Assembly (NCBI GenBank): GCA_910576995.1
Contig: CAJTLC010000009.1
Span: 52,310-116,309, forward strand
Origin: an uncultured Ruminococcus sp.
GTDB lineage: Bacteria > Bacillota > Clostridia > Oscillospirales > Ruminococcaceae
Length of the DNA: 64,000 nucleotides
Direction of reading: 5' to 3'
Shown piece by piece: positions 1 to 8,846 of this stretch. Within the stretch, counting starts at the first letter, position 1. Every line of letters starts with the position of its first letter. A model generated the notes under the pieces. It was not told the DNA's origin, ran no database searches, and saw only the letters and a list, made by a program, of their open reading frames with translations. A program made the translations under genes and the position numbers.

Positions 1-1
1 G

Positions 2-451
2 TTCCGCCCCAAATGGACAGGAGTATTTTCGTATATCGGAAATCCCTTGCTGATCATGGCGCTTATCTTCGTTATGTCCCACTATTCGGACAAACTTTTT
101 CCACAGCTTTCGGATATCTCCTTCTTTCTGACAGTAATGTTTTCGATCCCGACAATATGGCTTATTATCGTAAAGATCGTCGCTCTTTCAGCTTCCGGCA
201 TCACTGTCGAAAAAAACGGCGTAGTACTTTGCACTTCCGAATGGACGGCATTCCACACGGTCACTGCCGATAAGAAAAACATCGTGCTTATCGAAACTTA
301 TCAGACTTTTTTACAGCGCATATGGAAAACAAAAGCGAATCTTCGAATATGGTTCAGCGGCGAAAGCGCTTCATGCTATACCATACGTGCGCTCACTCTT
401 GAGGACTGCGGAAAGATCGCAAAAATTCTGGAATATCAGGTACTATATTAG
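2..451 (+). CDS. Membrane protein, 5' end outside the window
   Basis: The reading frame is open from base 2, so the N-terminus lies outside the window; 149 residues are visible before the TAG stop. Two hydrophobic segments are visible (about residues 16-27 and 37-56), followed by a soluble region of about 90 residues rich in beta-type sequence. The layout of two membrane helices plus a small globular tail resembles PH-like membrane proteins such as the one at 34801-35544, but I recognise no defining motif. It is followed by a 115-base gap and the large membrane protein gene on the same strand. The TTG at 47 is not preceded by a ribosome site, which supports the partial reading. Confidence 0.6.
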   Translation, partial: FRPKWTGVFSYIGNPLLIMALIFVMSHYSDKLFPQLSDISFFLTVMFSIPTIWLIIVKIVALSASGITVEKNGVVLCTSEWTAFHTVTADKKNIVLIETYQTFLQRIWKTKANLRIWFSGESASCYTIRALTLEDCGKIAKILEYQVLY

Positions 452-566
452 TAATTCAAAAATGACATTTGTCACTGTTAAAATGACTTGCGGCATCTTA
501 CGCTTTTCCAAAATTTATGATATCATGTAATCATGACATACGTGTTCATAGAAAGGATCGAGGATC

Positions 567-2933
567 ATGTTTACATTGTTGGTATTAATACTTCTTCTCG
601 CAGCGATACTCTTTGTTCCCATAATGTCCGCCATCATAATAGCGGCAGCCGTAAAGGCAAGCAAAGACGACAAAAATAATCAAAATATCACGGGAACTTA
701 TCAGTATTCGAATTCCGTCAATTCGCCGCCGCGTAAAAAACTTACGGCTTCGGCAGTAATGCTTCTTATAGGCACGGCGTTTATCGTTCTTTCGGCGATA
801 ACGTTCGTTGCGGCAAACTGGGTAAAAATGCCTCCCGAAGGAAAAGTTTTCGCCCTCGCCGGCGCTGCTGTAATGGCATTTGCAATAAGCGCTGTATCAA
901 GGGCTGCCGCAAAACTCGAAGGCACGTCCATATCATTCTATATAATGGGTACGTTTATTACCGATGTTGCGGTATTCACCGCCGCCTATTATAAATTCTT
1001 CGGCGAATGGTTCAGCGTCCGCGGCGACGGATCTGCGCTGATTTATGCAGTTCTGCTGCTTATCTCGTCGGCAGCGTTTTTTATTGCGTATCTTATCTAT
1101 AAAAAGGCCGCTTTTATTTATACCGGTCTTTCGTTCATCTCCGCAGCCTTGATCTTCATATGCGTTCAGATAACCGACAATATAGAACAGTTCGCGCCCG
1201 TTATCATAATGGTTCAGTTCGCTGTCACCGCAGCTATTCATCTGCTGAAACCTCAAAAAGATACTATTTTTGATCGCCCCGTAAGAGTTATCGGAGATAT
1301 TACCGCCGTGATCTACGCCTTCCTTGCAGGACTCTACGTACTCTGCAATACCTTTGACGCCACGGGATACAGCTTCTTTATTCTCGGAATAGTTCTTCTC
1401 CAGCTTTTCCTGTACGGAACGTTCAAGAAGCAAAAATGGATGTACATCTTCATGAACATCATCGGTATCTACACCGCATTTTTAGCTGTCGGAACTGCCG
1501 AGGACAAATTCGGAACAGATTTTATCATCCTGCTTTTCGCGTTCATAGCCCTTGTCATCTACATTGCAAACTGCATAATGCCCAAAAACCTCACGGCTTC
1601 AAGAGCGATATCTTTCGTATTCGCACTGATCGGCGCATTTGTTTCGCTTATGGCGAATAATGACAGCTATTTCGGCATGAACGTTATCGTTCCTATCGCA
1701 ATGTCGCTCTGCATTATCGGCTACGGTATGCATAAGGAAAAAGTGATACAGGTTCTCGCCGCTGTCGCTTCGCCGATACTGCCATTCTGCACTGCGATCT
1801 ACCTAAACAACAGATTCCGCGACCTATTTGTGCAGACCGCTCACCACGATATCGAAACGCTTGTTTTCGGAACTCTCACACTGTTTTATATGGCAGTTGC
1901 AGCATTATTCATATATTTGCCGAAAATCAGAGAAAACAGCCAAAAGTCTGCCTCTTCAGAAGTCATGGCATATGCGAACATGATCTCAGCCGCTGCTATT
2001 CTCCTCAATATTACCGGATTTTCGCAACTTTTCATGGTTACGGCTGCATTGTGCGTTTTCCATTTCATACTCTCGTATTTCATGAGCTGCAATATCACCG
2101 CAGTCGGTTCGGCAATGAGCTTTATTATCCTCGTCAATCATGTGCTTCAGCATTATCTCGGCAAGGAATCCGACAGCGAAATGTATATAATGTTTGCGCT
2201 TTTCGCGGTACTTATGGCAATCTCCAGAATCGTATTCCCCGAAAAATTTGCAGTTAAAAAAGACGGACGAGTTCTCATCGACGTTATGATCTTAAGCGGC
2301 TGGGCAGCCGTTATCCCATTTCCGGTATTCAGCAGAGTTTCACTGTTTCTCCGAATAATTGCTGTCGCAGTATTTCTTGCAAGCTTTATCAAGAAGAATA
2401 CAAATAAAGAAGCCGCGGCAGTTCTTCTTTCACTGGCGTCGTCGTTAGCGGCTATCGCTTTTATGACGAGACCTTTCTTAACACCCGATTCTTCAATGAT
2501 CTCCTGCAAGATCAATCTCGCTATCTTCGCGCTGCTTGGCATCGCCTGCAAATACATCTGGCAGAATCACAAGCTTGCTTCAAAAATTTCATCAACAATT
2601 ATCTTCATAATCGCATTTACAGGACTGATAATAGATTCCATGGTCTTCACAAATATCGTAAACAAGATATTCGTTCTTGCCGTTACCGCAGCGATTCTCA
2701 TTCTATCGTTCTATACAAAAAGCAAAACATGGTTTGTCGCATCTTCAACAGCCCTCGTGGCGATCACGGTATTCTCCACATGGAGATATTTCGACGCACT
2801 CGGCTGGTGGCTGTATCTCTTTATCGTCGGCGTTATCCTTGTTATTATCGCCGCCATCAATGAAGCCTGCAAGAAAAAAGGCGAATCGGTAAAATCAACA
2901 GTAAGTAAAAAATTCTCCGACTGGAGCTGGTAA
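567..2933 (+). CDS. Large polytopic membrane protein, DUF2157-like N-terminus
   Basis: The 788-residue product is almost entirely hydrophobic, with roughly 20 predicted membrane helices. After a first helix (1-28) comes a short polar stretch, then a helix followed by the segment VAANWVKMPPEGK (around residues 82-94). That segment resembles the DUF2157 signature, a helix ending in 'AANW' with a polar 'P..K'. The C-terminus is short and basic. DUF2157 proteins are uncharacterised integral membrane proteins, so no function is claimed. The ATG at 567 follows GAAAGGATCGAGG, a usable ribosome site. The gene ends 2 bases before repeat R1-A. It may be cotranscribed with the partial membrane gene upstream. 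Confidence 0.75.
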   Translation: MFTLLVLILLLAAILFVPIMSAIIIAAAVKASKDDKNNQNITGTYQYSNSVNSPPRKKLTASAVMLLIGTAFIVLSAITFVAANWVKMPPEGKVFALAGAAVMAFAISAVSRAAAKLEGTSISFYIMGTFITDVAVFTAAYYKFFGEWFSVRGDGSALIYAVLLLISSAAFFIAYLIYKKAAFIYTGLSFISAALIFICVQITDNIEQFAPVIIMVQFAVTAAIHLLKPQKDTIFDRPVRVIGDITAVIYAFLAGLYVLCNTFDATGYSFFILGIVLLQLFLYGTFKKQKWMYIFMNIIGIYTAFLAVGTAEDKFGTDFIILLFAFIALVIYIANCIMPKNLTASRAISFVFALIGAFVSLMANNDSYFGMNVIVPIAMSLCIIGYGMHKEKVIQVLAAVASPILPFCTAIYLNNRFRDLFVQTAHHDIETLVFGTLTLFYMAVAALFIYLPKIRENSQKSASSEVMAYANMISAAAILLNITGFSQLFMVTAALCVFHFILSYFMSCNITAVGSAMSFIILVNHVLQHYLGKESDSEMYIMFALFAVLMAISRIVFPEKFAVKKDGRVLIDVMILSGWAAVIPFPVFSRVSLFLRIIAVAVFLASFIKKNTNKEAAAVLLSLASSLAAIAFMTRPFLTPDSSMISCKINLAIFALLGIACKYIWQNHKLASKISSTIIFIIAFTGLIIDSMVFTNIVNKIFVLAVTAAILILSFYTKSKTWFVASSTALVAITVFSTWRYFDALGWWLYLFIVGVILVIIAAINEACKKKGESVKSTVSKKFSDWSW

Positions 2934-2935
2934 TA

Positions 2936-3122
2936 AGAACCTGTCCACATATGAAATTCCGCACGTCTTTTCGGCAAATTTTGCCGATTGCTACGTCAAA
3001 AATCCTTGTCATATGACCGTAGGAAACGCCCGTGGTGCGTCAGTATGTCTGCGAATTTTTTCCTTGCACTCGTCAAAATTATGCTCGAAAATCCGCACAT
3101 AATTTCTATGTGGACAGGTTCT
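2936..3122 (+). repeat. R1 palindromic element, copy A (full length)
   Basis: This 187 bp element has perfect 16 bp terminal inverted repeats, AGAACCTGTCCACATA at the left and its reverse complement ending at 3122. The interior holds two small palindromes, one around the CGGCAAATTTTGCCG motif and one with ACGC/GCGT arms. The same sequence recurs at 15349, 28023, 28427 (inverted) and 32913 (inverted). It has no coding capacity. It abuts R2-a with no base between them. Confidence 0.85.
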
Positions 3123-3200
3123 AAATCAATTTTTACTTGTGCTACATTATGTCAGAGGACGCCGTCCCCTGACATATACAGCATAGCAAAAAATGATTTT
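3123..3200 (+). repeat. R2 palindromic element, copy a (short form)
   Basis: The outer arms AAATCAATTTTTACTTGTGC and, inverted, AAATCATTTTTTGC flank a GTCAGAGGAC/GTCCCCTGAC hairpin. This is the single-hairpin version of the cloverleaf element found complete at 51014, 52264, 55026 and 57638. It begins at the base after R1-A and ends 17 bases before the histidine kinase start, so it would lie in that gene's leader. Confidence 0.7.
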
Positions 3201-3217
3201 CATGCATAGGAAAAGAG

Positions 3218-4825
3218 GTGAAGATTATTTATTCAGCTATATCGGCTATACTGCTGCTTATCGGACTCGGCGGAATGCTCGGCACTATCGCTTGGGTACT
3301 CCGCCGCGGCAACAGCAGCCGCCTTACCACGCTTTTTATAATCTGCCTGCTTTCTATCGCTTTGTGGCTTATATCTCAGCTTCTCATCCTCTTCTCAGTC
3401 AGCAAAAATCAGCTTTGGCTAAGTTATATCATCGGAAACGGCGGAATCTGCTTCTTCTCAACGTTCTGGCTTATGTTTGCAGCGGAATATTCGGATGTCA
3501 GCGCTAAAATCAAAAAATTTTCAATCGTTCTCCCACTGATCTCGGCTGCAATGTTTTCATGCATCGCCACAAATCCTTTTCATCATCTATATTACACAGA
3601 ATTTGGCAAGGGGAATATTTTATATGGCGGTATGTTTTATATTTTTCAAATAATCTTCTATATTTTCATAATTTCTGGCATCTCAATGATGTTCATACGC
3701 CATACACAGCGAAACGACGTAGTTACAGCGCAAACAATGCTTCTTGCACTTGCTGCGGCAGTACCGCTGATGGTCAATATACTGTCCGTCAGCGGCATAA
3801 TACGCTCAAAAATAGAAGTTACGCCGCTTTGTTTTGCATTTTCGGTAATCATGATACTGATTGCTATAAGCCGATATGGATTGCTGAACGTCAACCGAAT
3901 CGCTATCAACGATACTATAGACAAAATTGCTATAGCTGTTATAGTATTTGACGAAGACGACAATATGACGTACAAGAACAAGATGACTGATAGTATTATT
4001 CAGATCGAAGAAAATACAACGCTTCCAGAATTCAGAAAAAAGCTGTCGGAACTCTCCGGAACTGAACTGGACGACGAAACGATCTCCAAAGAGCTAAAGA
4101 TCGGAGATGAATATTACAATTTCCGACAAAGCATAAGCGTTAATAAAAAAGGCGCGGAGATCGCACGAATCATAATGATAAACAACGTTTCGGAATATTA
4201 CGAACTTGCGGCAGCCGAAAATAAACTTTCGCTGGAATTGGAGCGAAACAGAATTACTCAGGAAATTCATGATTCAGCAGGTCATACTTTTACAATGATA
4301 AGCTCTCTTGCAAAAATTTTACAAGTTGAAGCGCAGAATATTAGTAATAATTCACAAATTGAAAAGTATATTTCCGAAATCGACGGACTTTCCAGAAGCG
4401 GCGTTACTCAACTAAGATGTTCTATAAATAATTTGCGAGACGATGAATTCATGACATCTGTTACTAAAGCTGTACAAACCGTAACCACTGCTATACGAAA
4501 TATTGATATAGAAATATGCGTCCAAGGCGAAGAAGATGAAAGTTTTGCATTCTGTATACGCGAAATTTACGAAAATACGCGCGAAACGCTTACCAATGCA
4601 ATGCGGTATTCGGGAGCAGACAGAATTGACATTATCCTTAAATTTTTGAGCGACAGACTGGAATTATATATTTTCGACAACGGCTGCGGCACGGAAATTA
4701 TTGAAGAAAACAACGGATTATCGGGAATCCGAAGCCGCACTGAAGCAATAGGCGGAAGCGTGCGGTTTTCCTCCGTAAAAGGTGAAGGGTTTACAACTAT
4801 TATTAAAATTCCTAAAAGCGGGTGA
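3218..4825 (+). CDS. Sensor histidine kinase, 7TM N-terminus, HisKA_3/DesK type
   Basis: The 535-residue membrane sensor kinase has seven hydrophobic helices (about 1-225) resembling the histidine-kinase 7TM sensor domain. A short PAS-like linker (around 235-330) follows, then the dimerisation motif QEIHDSAGH with the phospho-acceptor His351, an N-box (ENTRETLTNAMRYSG) and a C-terminal G-box (DNGCGTE, GLSGIRSRTEAIGG). The H-box and short ATPase domain are those of the LiaS/DesK/NarX group, which partners with LuxR-type regulators; one follows 7 bases downstream. I chose the GTG at 3218, preceded by AGGAAAAGAG. The stimulus cannot be read from the sequence; 7TM sensors of this kind probably detect a ligand at or in the membrane. 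Confidence 0.9.
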   Translation: MKIIYSAISAILLLIGLGGMLGTIAWVLRRGNSSRLTTLFIICLLSIALWLISQLLILFSVSKNQLWLSYIIGNGGICFFSTFWLMFAAEYSDVSAKIKKFSIVLPLISAAMFSCIATNPFHHLYYTEFGKGNILYGGMFYIFQIIFYIFIISGISMMFIRHTQRNDVVTAQTMLLALAAAVPLMVNILSVSGIIRSKIEVTPLCFAFSVIMILIAISRYGLLNVNRIAINDTIDKIAIAVIVFDEDDNMTYKNKMTDSIIQIEENTTLPEFRKKLSELSGTELDDETISKELKIGDEYYNFRQSISVNKKGAEIARIIMINNVSEYYELAAAENKLSLELERNRITQEIHDSAGHTFTMISSLAKILQVEAQNISNNSQIEKYISEIDGLSRSGVTQLRCSINNLRDDEFMTSVTKAVQTVTTAIRNIDIEICVQGEEDESFAFCIREIYENTRETLTNAMRYSGADRIDIILKFLSDRLELYIFDNGCGTEIIEENNGLSGIRSRTEAIGGSVRFSSVKGEGFTTIIKIPKSG

Positions 4826-4832
4826 ATATTAA

Positions 4833-5459
4833 ATGATCAAAGTTATAATAGCGGACGATGTACAGATACTGCGAACAGGGCTGAAAGCCGTACTTTCTCA
4901 GGACGACAGCATAAGAGTTGTCGGCGAGGCAGTTAACGGCAAGGAAGCATATGAGCTTTCAGTGCGGCTGAAACCGGACGTAGTGCTTATGGACATGAGA
5001 ATGCCTGATTACGACGGCGGCTGCGGAACTCGTCTTATAAAAGAAAAGCTGAATTCCGTCAAAGTTCTTGTGCTGACAACTTTCGATGACAAGGAAACCG
5101 TCGAAAAGGCTGTATCGAGCGGTGCGGACGGCTACATTCTTAAAGAAATGGACAACGAACAAATAATCAATTCAATAAAGGCTGTTGCAGGCGGCATCAA
5201 TGTTTTTTGTGATAATGTTTTTCAGTCAATAAAAAAAGATTCAGCCATTCAGCAGAATCCCAAAAATTTTGATCTTACGGACAGAGAAGTCGATTTTCTT
5301 CGGCTTATATGCGACGGCTGCGATAATAAAGAGATCGCGGCGCAGCTTTTTTTAGCTGAAGGAACAGTACGCAACGGAATTTCGCGGCTTCTTGAAAAAT
5401 TAAAGCTGAAAGACAGAACTCAGCTTGCGGTTTTTGCGATAAAAAATAATATCGTCTGA
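4833..5459 (+). CDS. LuxR/NarL-family response regulator
   Basis: The 208-residue protein has an N-terminal receiver domain with the acidic pair Asp8/Asp9, phospho-acceptor Asp54 (VLMDMRMP), the TTFDD segment and the conserved Lys in GYILKE. A C-terminal LuxR helix-turn-helix (about 145-205) contains LTDREVDFLRLI and a NKEIAAQLFLAEGTVRN recognition region. It is the cognate regulator of the kinase 7 bases upstream and should be phosphorylated by it before binding DNA as a dimer. No target operator is evident in the window. The ATG at 4833 is preceded by AAAAGCGGGTGAATATTAA, a moderate ribosome site overlapping the end of the kinase gene. Confidence 0.93.
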   Translation: MIKVIIADDVQILRTGLKAVLSQDDSIRVVGEAVNGKEAYELSVRLKPDVVLMDMRMPDYDGGCGTRLIKEKLNSVKVLVLTTFDDKETVEKAVSSGADGYILKEMDNEQIINSIKAVAGGINVFCDNVFQSIKKDSAIQQNPKNFDLTDREVDFLRLICDGCDNKEIAAQLFLAEGTVRNGISRLLEKLKLKDRTQLAVFAIKNNIV

Positions 5460-5472
5460 TAGACCTGTTCAA

Positions 5473-5511
5473 AACAAATCAGTCCGACTTCACTTGTCGG
5501 ACTGATTTGTT
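5473..5511. terminator. Bidirectional hairpin between convergent genes
   Basis: A perfect 16 bp inverted repeat, AACAAATCAGTCCGAC, has a 7-base loop. It lies just after the response regulator stop and includes the last codons of the leftward phosphoesterase reading frame, so one hairpin can end both transcripts. The leftward copy is followed by TTTTG; the rightward one has only a weak T run. Confidence 0.75.
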
Positions 5512-6599
5512 ATGTCTATTATAACAATTTCCGATTTTGCACCTGTTTTAAAAGGTATCGCCCAGCCTGAAATTCCGCTTGTTACTATGAAATCGGTATT
5601 TCCGCGCCGTTCATGACCGTAAATTCTGTCATTCATACCCGTCAGCGTTCCCACATAACCCGTCGGAAAAAGATGACCGCCGTGAGTATGTCCTGACAGT
5701 ACAAGATCAACGCCACTTTCCGCCTCCGCGTCATAGTCGTTCGGCTGATGATCAAGAACTATGCTGTACGTTGAATCCTCGGTATATCGCATCAATACGG
5801 ATATCGGCATACGGCCATCAGCATAAGTGTCGTGTCTGCCTATAATACATATATTATCGCTGATCATAGTTTTATCTTCAACAAGTATATCCACGCCATT
5901 ATTATCAAGCTCATGAGCAAGATCTTCAACCGAAAAATCTCTGTCGCCATCAAAATAACCATGGTCATGATTGCCGTACGCATAAAATACGCCGTATTTC
6001 GTTTTGATGTTGCCGAGAGCCGCGCAGGCTTTTTCCATATCAGCTCTGTTGCTGTCGTCGTCCACAAAATCTCACACAATCATTACGGCGTCAACGTTCA
6101 TATCGTCAAGACGTTTCATCTGCGCCGCAAATTCATCGCCGTCAAGAGTCGTTCCCAGATGAGAATCAGCGATCATGGCTATTCTCAACGGCTCTCCTAT
6201 ATCTTTTTCAGTTGTCAGATTGTAATGCGTAATAACAACATTATGTGCAGAATACCAGCCTATCGAGAGATACGAAGCCGTGAAAATCATCGCAGCCGCC
6301 GTGGAAATATTCCAATTAGGCGTTCTTTTGCAAATTTTGGACGCGATAAACGATACAGCGTCAAAAATCAGCTTGAACAGGAATAAATGTATAAGCACTA
6401 CAGCCATTGCCCACATATTTACGACAAGCAGCCATGGAAGGGCAATTACGGCAACTGCGGCAAAGGAAATAATCCATGCCGCAGCTTTATTTTTTTCAGC
6501 AATTTTCTTAACGACAGCCAATCTATAAAATCCTGCCGCCAAATATATCAAGCCGCCTACAGCGGTAATGATCACGGCTGCAAAAATAATCAGCCACAT
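5490..6599 (-). pseudogene. Metallophosphoesterase interrupted by an in-frame TGA
   Basis: One continuous frame of 369 codons encodes three or four N-terminal membrane helices (1-75 and about 100-115) and a calcineurin-like phosphoesterase domain. Asp145 and His147 (IADSHLG) form the first metal motif. Codon 176 is TGA (6072-6074), exactly where the family has the Gly of the second motif 'GD'; the sequence reads VMIV-stop-DFVDDDSN. After it the frame continues with GNHDHG, SGHTHGGH and a normal C-terminus. A GGA-to-TGA change would explain this. The first ATG, at 6599, begins two bases downstream of thrH. Either the gene is freshly inactivated, or the TGA is read through, or it is a sequencing error. 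TGA is an ordinary stop elsewhere in the window (the kinase gene, for example), so recoding is unlikely. Confidence 0.8.
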
Positions 6600-6601
6600 G
6601 A

Positions 6602-7213
6602 TCAGTCTCTGATCGCTTCCTTGATAGCGCCGAGAAGCTCGTCATATGTTTCAAAAGCAGGGAACTGCGGATAATCCGCCTTTATCTGCTCGGTGCTTCT
6701 GAATAAGAATCCCGCCTTGCTTGCCTGTATCATGCCAAGATCGTTGAAGCTGTCGCCGCTTGCGATAGTTTCATAACCTATGGACTGGAGAGCCTTTACG
6801 GTTGTGAGTTTCGATTTCTCGCAGCGCATCTTAAATCCCGTAATTTCGCCGTTTTCAGCTACTTCCAGCGTATTGCAGAAGATAGTCGGCTGACCGAGTT
6901 TCGACATAAGAGGAGCTGCAAACTGTGTAAACGTATCGCTGATGATTATCGTCTGACACATTGAACGGAGTTCGTCCAGAAATTCCTTTGCGCCGGGCAT
7001 GGGATCGATCTTAGCTATAGTCTCCTGAATTTCTTTAAGTCCCAGACCGTGTTCCTTCAGAATATTTATGCGGTATTTCATAAGCTTATCGTAATCAGGC
7101 TCGTCGCGCGTAGTTTTTTTAAGTTCGGGAATTCCGCTTGCTTCTGCAAATGCGATCCAGATTTCGGGAACGAGAACGCCTTCAAGATCAAGGCAGGTAA
7201 TATACATAGACAT
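6602..7213 (-). CDS. thrH: Bifunctional phosphoserine phosphatase/homoserine phosphotransferase
   Basis: The 203-residue HAD-superfamily enzyme strongly resembles Pseudomonas ThrH, including CLDLEGVLVPEIWIAFAE with the nucleophile region DLEG (Glu replaces the usual second Asp), ISDTF and ASGDSFND. ThrH dephosphorylates phosphoserine and can move the phosphate to homoserine, linking serine and threonine synthesis in the cytoplasm. I chose the ATG at 7213 because GGAGG lies 8 bases upstream; the frame is open five codons further up, but that start would lack a ribosome site. The gene ends 2 bases before the phosphoesterase frame, so the two were probably cotranscribed. Confidence 0.88.
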   Translation of the reverse strand: MSMYITCLDLEGVLVPEIWIAFAEASGIPELKKTTRDEPDYDKLMKYRINILKEHGLGLKEIQETIAKIDPMPGAKEFLDELRSMCQTIIISDTFTQFAAPLMSKLGQPTIFCNTLEVAENGEITGFKMRCEKSKLTTVKALQSIGYETIASGDSFNDLGMIQASKAGFLFRSTEQIKADYPQFPAFETYDELLGAIKEAIRD

Positions 7214-7309
7214 GGTTATGACCTCCATATGTTTAATTGGCAGCTTTGCCTGACCGGCAGCTTTACCATTAATATTATACCATGTTTTTACAGCAATTGC
7301 AAGTCAAAA

Positions 7310-8077
7310 TCAGTTTTTACTCTCTTTCTTCGGTAAAGTTTTCAGAAGTATCAATGTATAGACTAAAGCAATTGCAGCTCCGGACAGTACAAACCAAATA
7401 TACTTCATATTGTTCAAAGCGCCGTCTTCAGTGTAAAAGACGTCCTGCCAATTACCGAAAACGCTTGCTACATCAACGAAAGAGTGAACTATAATACAAG
7501 GAATAATACTGCCGCCGCGATGATATATCGTTACACAAAGGAAACCGAAAACGACTGCATACACAACCTGACACAAATTCGGGACAAGTTCCGCACCACT
7601 TCCATTTATCAGATTAACGATATGACCAAGTCCAAAAGTTGCGCTTGAAATAATTATTGCCTTATTAGCGCTGCCGTTCTTTGCGATAGCATTAAAAAGA
7701 AATCCTCGGAACAGCATTTCCTCCACGACGCCGACAAAAAGCATATTAAACGCGTCGCACAAAAGCGCCGGAACACTCGCATTATCGAAAACGACACCCA
7801 TCCAAAGATTTCTGGAAGCGAATATTGCAAGCGGTATGTACCAGATAAATCTGCTTGCCGGCGCAGTCGGTTTGCAAAATTTGTATTTTTTAAGCAAGCT
7901 GTTTTTCCATATAAATCCAAAAAGAAAAGCGGTCAATATAACGTTAAAAATTAAATTGACTGATTTATCTATTCCTATCGCTCCATTAAGAGAGTTTGCT
8001 GCCGATTGTGATACGACATATACGCCTATGCATAATAACGTGAACGTAAGTTCGCTCTTCTCATATAACTTTTTCAT
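7310..8077 (-). CDS. CPBP-family intramembrane protease (CAAX/Abi-like)
   Basis: The 255-residue polytopic protein has about seven helices. Motif 1 is EEMLFRG (Glu119, Glu120, Arg124), motif 2 is FGLGHIVN (His152), and a later HSFVD supplies the third conserved His. These are the active-site elements of the CPBP/Rce1-like glutamic-type membrane proteases, several of which serve in bacteriocin self-immunity or protein processing. Its start overlaps the end of the upstream TetR gene by 4 bases, so the regulator and protease form one operon. That makes the protease or its substrate pathway the likely target of the repressor. The substrate is not evident. Confidence 0.85.
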   Translation of the reverse strand: MKKLYEKSELTFTLLCIGVYVVSQSAANSLNGAIGIDKSVNLIFNVILTAFLFGFIWKNSLLKKYKFCKPTAPASRFIWYIPLAIFASRNLWMGVVFDNASVPALLCDAFNMLFVGVVEEMLFRGFLFNAIAKNGSANKAIIISSATFGLGHIVNLINGSGAELVPNLCQVVYAVVFGFLCVTIYHRGGSIIPCIIVHSFVDVASVFGNWQDVFYTEDGALNNMKYIWFVLSGAAIALVYTLILLKTLPKKESKN

Positions 8078-8637
8078 TCTTCCTCCTTTGCGGCAAGAAC
8101 TGCGCCGCGGTAAGCGTTTGTAAGATGTTTGACCGCCGATTTCTCGTCAAATTCAAGCGAATTATTGGCAATTATGCTCGCATAACCGTGTGCGAACAGA
8201 GCTATTGTGAGAAATATTTCTTTGGTTTTTTCTTCTGTTGCTCCCATCGCCTGACTCATTGCCGCAAGTACAGGCTTCAATTCATCCGAATTGATCATTT
8301 CAAGCAGACTATGTTCCTTTGCGTATCCGGATTGAAACAGAAAACGAAAAAGATTAGGTTCATTTATCGCAAAACGGATATAATTCAGACCTATTCCGAG
8401 CATAATATCATTATCGCGAATATTCATCAAATATTCCGTGTGAAAAATATCTGCCTTCTCGTAAATCGCTCGCTTTATCTCCTCTATAGTTTTGAAATTA
8501 TAAAGCACAGGCTGCGTTGAACAATTCAAGCGTTCGGCTATTTTTCTCACGTTTACCTTTTCGATGCCCATCTCACGAACGATCTCGAATCCAGCTTCCG
8601 TAACCATTTCCCGTGTTATTTTAACTTTAGGCGGCAT
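8074..8637 (-). CDS. TetR-family transcriptional regulator
   Basis: The 187-residue regulator has an N-terminal helix-turn-helix (about 5-50: ITREMVTEAGFEIV, then VRKIAERLNCSTQPVLYNF), followed by an all-helical ligand and dimerisation domain of the TetR_C_33 type seen in many Firmicutes. I chose the ATG at 8637 (MPPKVK) because AGGAG stands 7-8 bases upstream; the open frame extends 12 codons further into its own promoter. The gene overlaps the CPBP protease gene by 4 bases. A palindrome in its promoter (8665-8682) is a likely autoregulatory operator. The ligand is unknown. Confidence 0.9.
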   Translation of the reverse strand: MPPKVKITREMVTEAGFEIVREMGIEKVNVRKIAERLNCSTQPVLYNFKTIEEIKRAIYEKADIFHTEYLMNIRDNDIMLGIGLNYIRFAINEPNLFRFLFQSGYAKEHSLLEMINSDELKPVLAAMSQAMGATEEKTKEIFLTIALFAHGYASIIANNSLEFDEKSAVKHLTNAYRGAVLAAKEEE

Positions 8638-8664
8638 TTCGAATCTCCTTTCATAATCCTTGTT

Positions 8665-8709
8665 ATATAACAACAGTTATATTATATTATGTTTCAATTG
8701 AGATGTCAA
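8665..8709 (-). promoter_or_regulatory. Consensus SigA promoter with a palindromic operator for the TetR/CPBP operon
   Basis: On the minus strand a perfect TTGACA (8709-8704) and TATAAT (8686-8681) are separated by 17 bases. The interrupted palindrome ATATAAC-AACA-GTTATAT (8665-8682) begins inside the -10 box and covers the expected start point. This is a typical place for a TetR repressor to block its own promoter. The operator assignment is an inference. Confidence 0.8.
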
Positions 8710-8738
8710 TAGGAAAATAAAATTTTTCTACTCGCCGA

Positions 8739-8767
8739 TTGACATGCTTATTAAAATATGATAAAAT
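8739..8767 (+). promoter_or_regulatory. SigA-type promoter upstream of the Fur-family gene
   Basis: TTGACA (8739-8744) and TAAAAT (8762-8767) are 17 bases apart, pointing toward the Fur-family gene. The transcript would start near 8774, just before hairpin R3-1, giving a leader of about 110 bases. Confidence 0.75.
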
Positions 8768-8782
8768 AATTACAGAATATAC

Positions 8783-8836
8783 TGCTCCCACAACTCACTC
8801 TTGAATTTTACCATATAATTCTTTAAATTGGAGCAA
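8783..8836 (+). repeat. R3 leader hairpin, copy 1
   Basis: TGCTCC (8783-8788) can pair with GGAGCA (8830-8835), enclosing CAACTCACTCTTGAA and an AT-rich loop. The sequence recurs at 28283-28629 with variations. Both copies sit about 10-15 bases after a -10 box, so both would form the 5' end of a transcript. Confidence 0.55.
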
Positions 8837-8846
8837 TAACACAAAA

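Noticed and set aside
933..1433. A 166-codon antisense frame within the large membrane protein gene
   Set aside because: It lacks a ribosome site and opposes a gene with clear membrane-helix periodicity; it is a shadow frame.
6072..6074. Selenocysteine or Gly recoding of the TGA in the phosphoesterase
   Set aside because: TGA ends other genes here, no SECIS-like hairpin is clear downstream, and the position needs Gly. A nonsense mutation is simpler.
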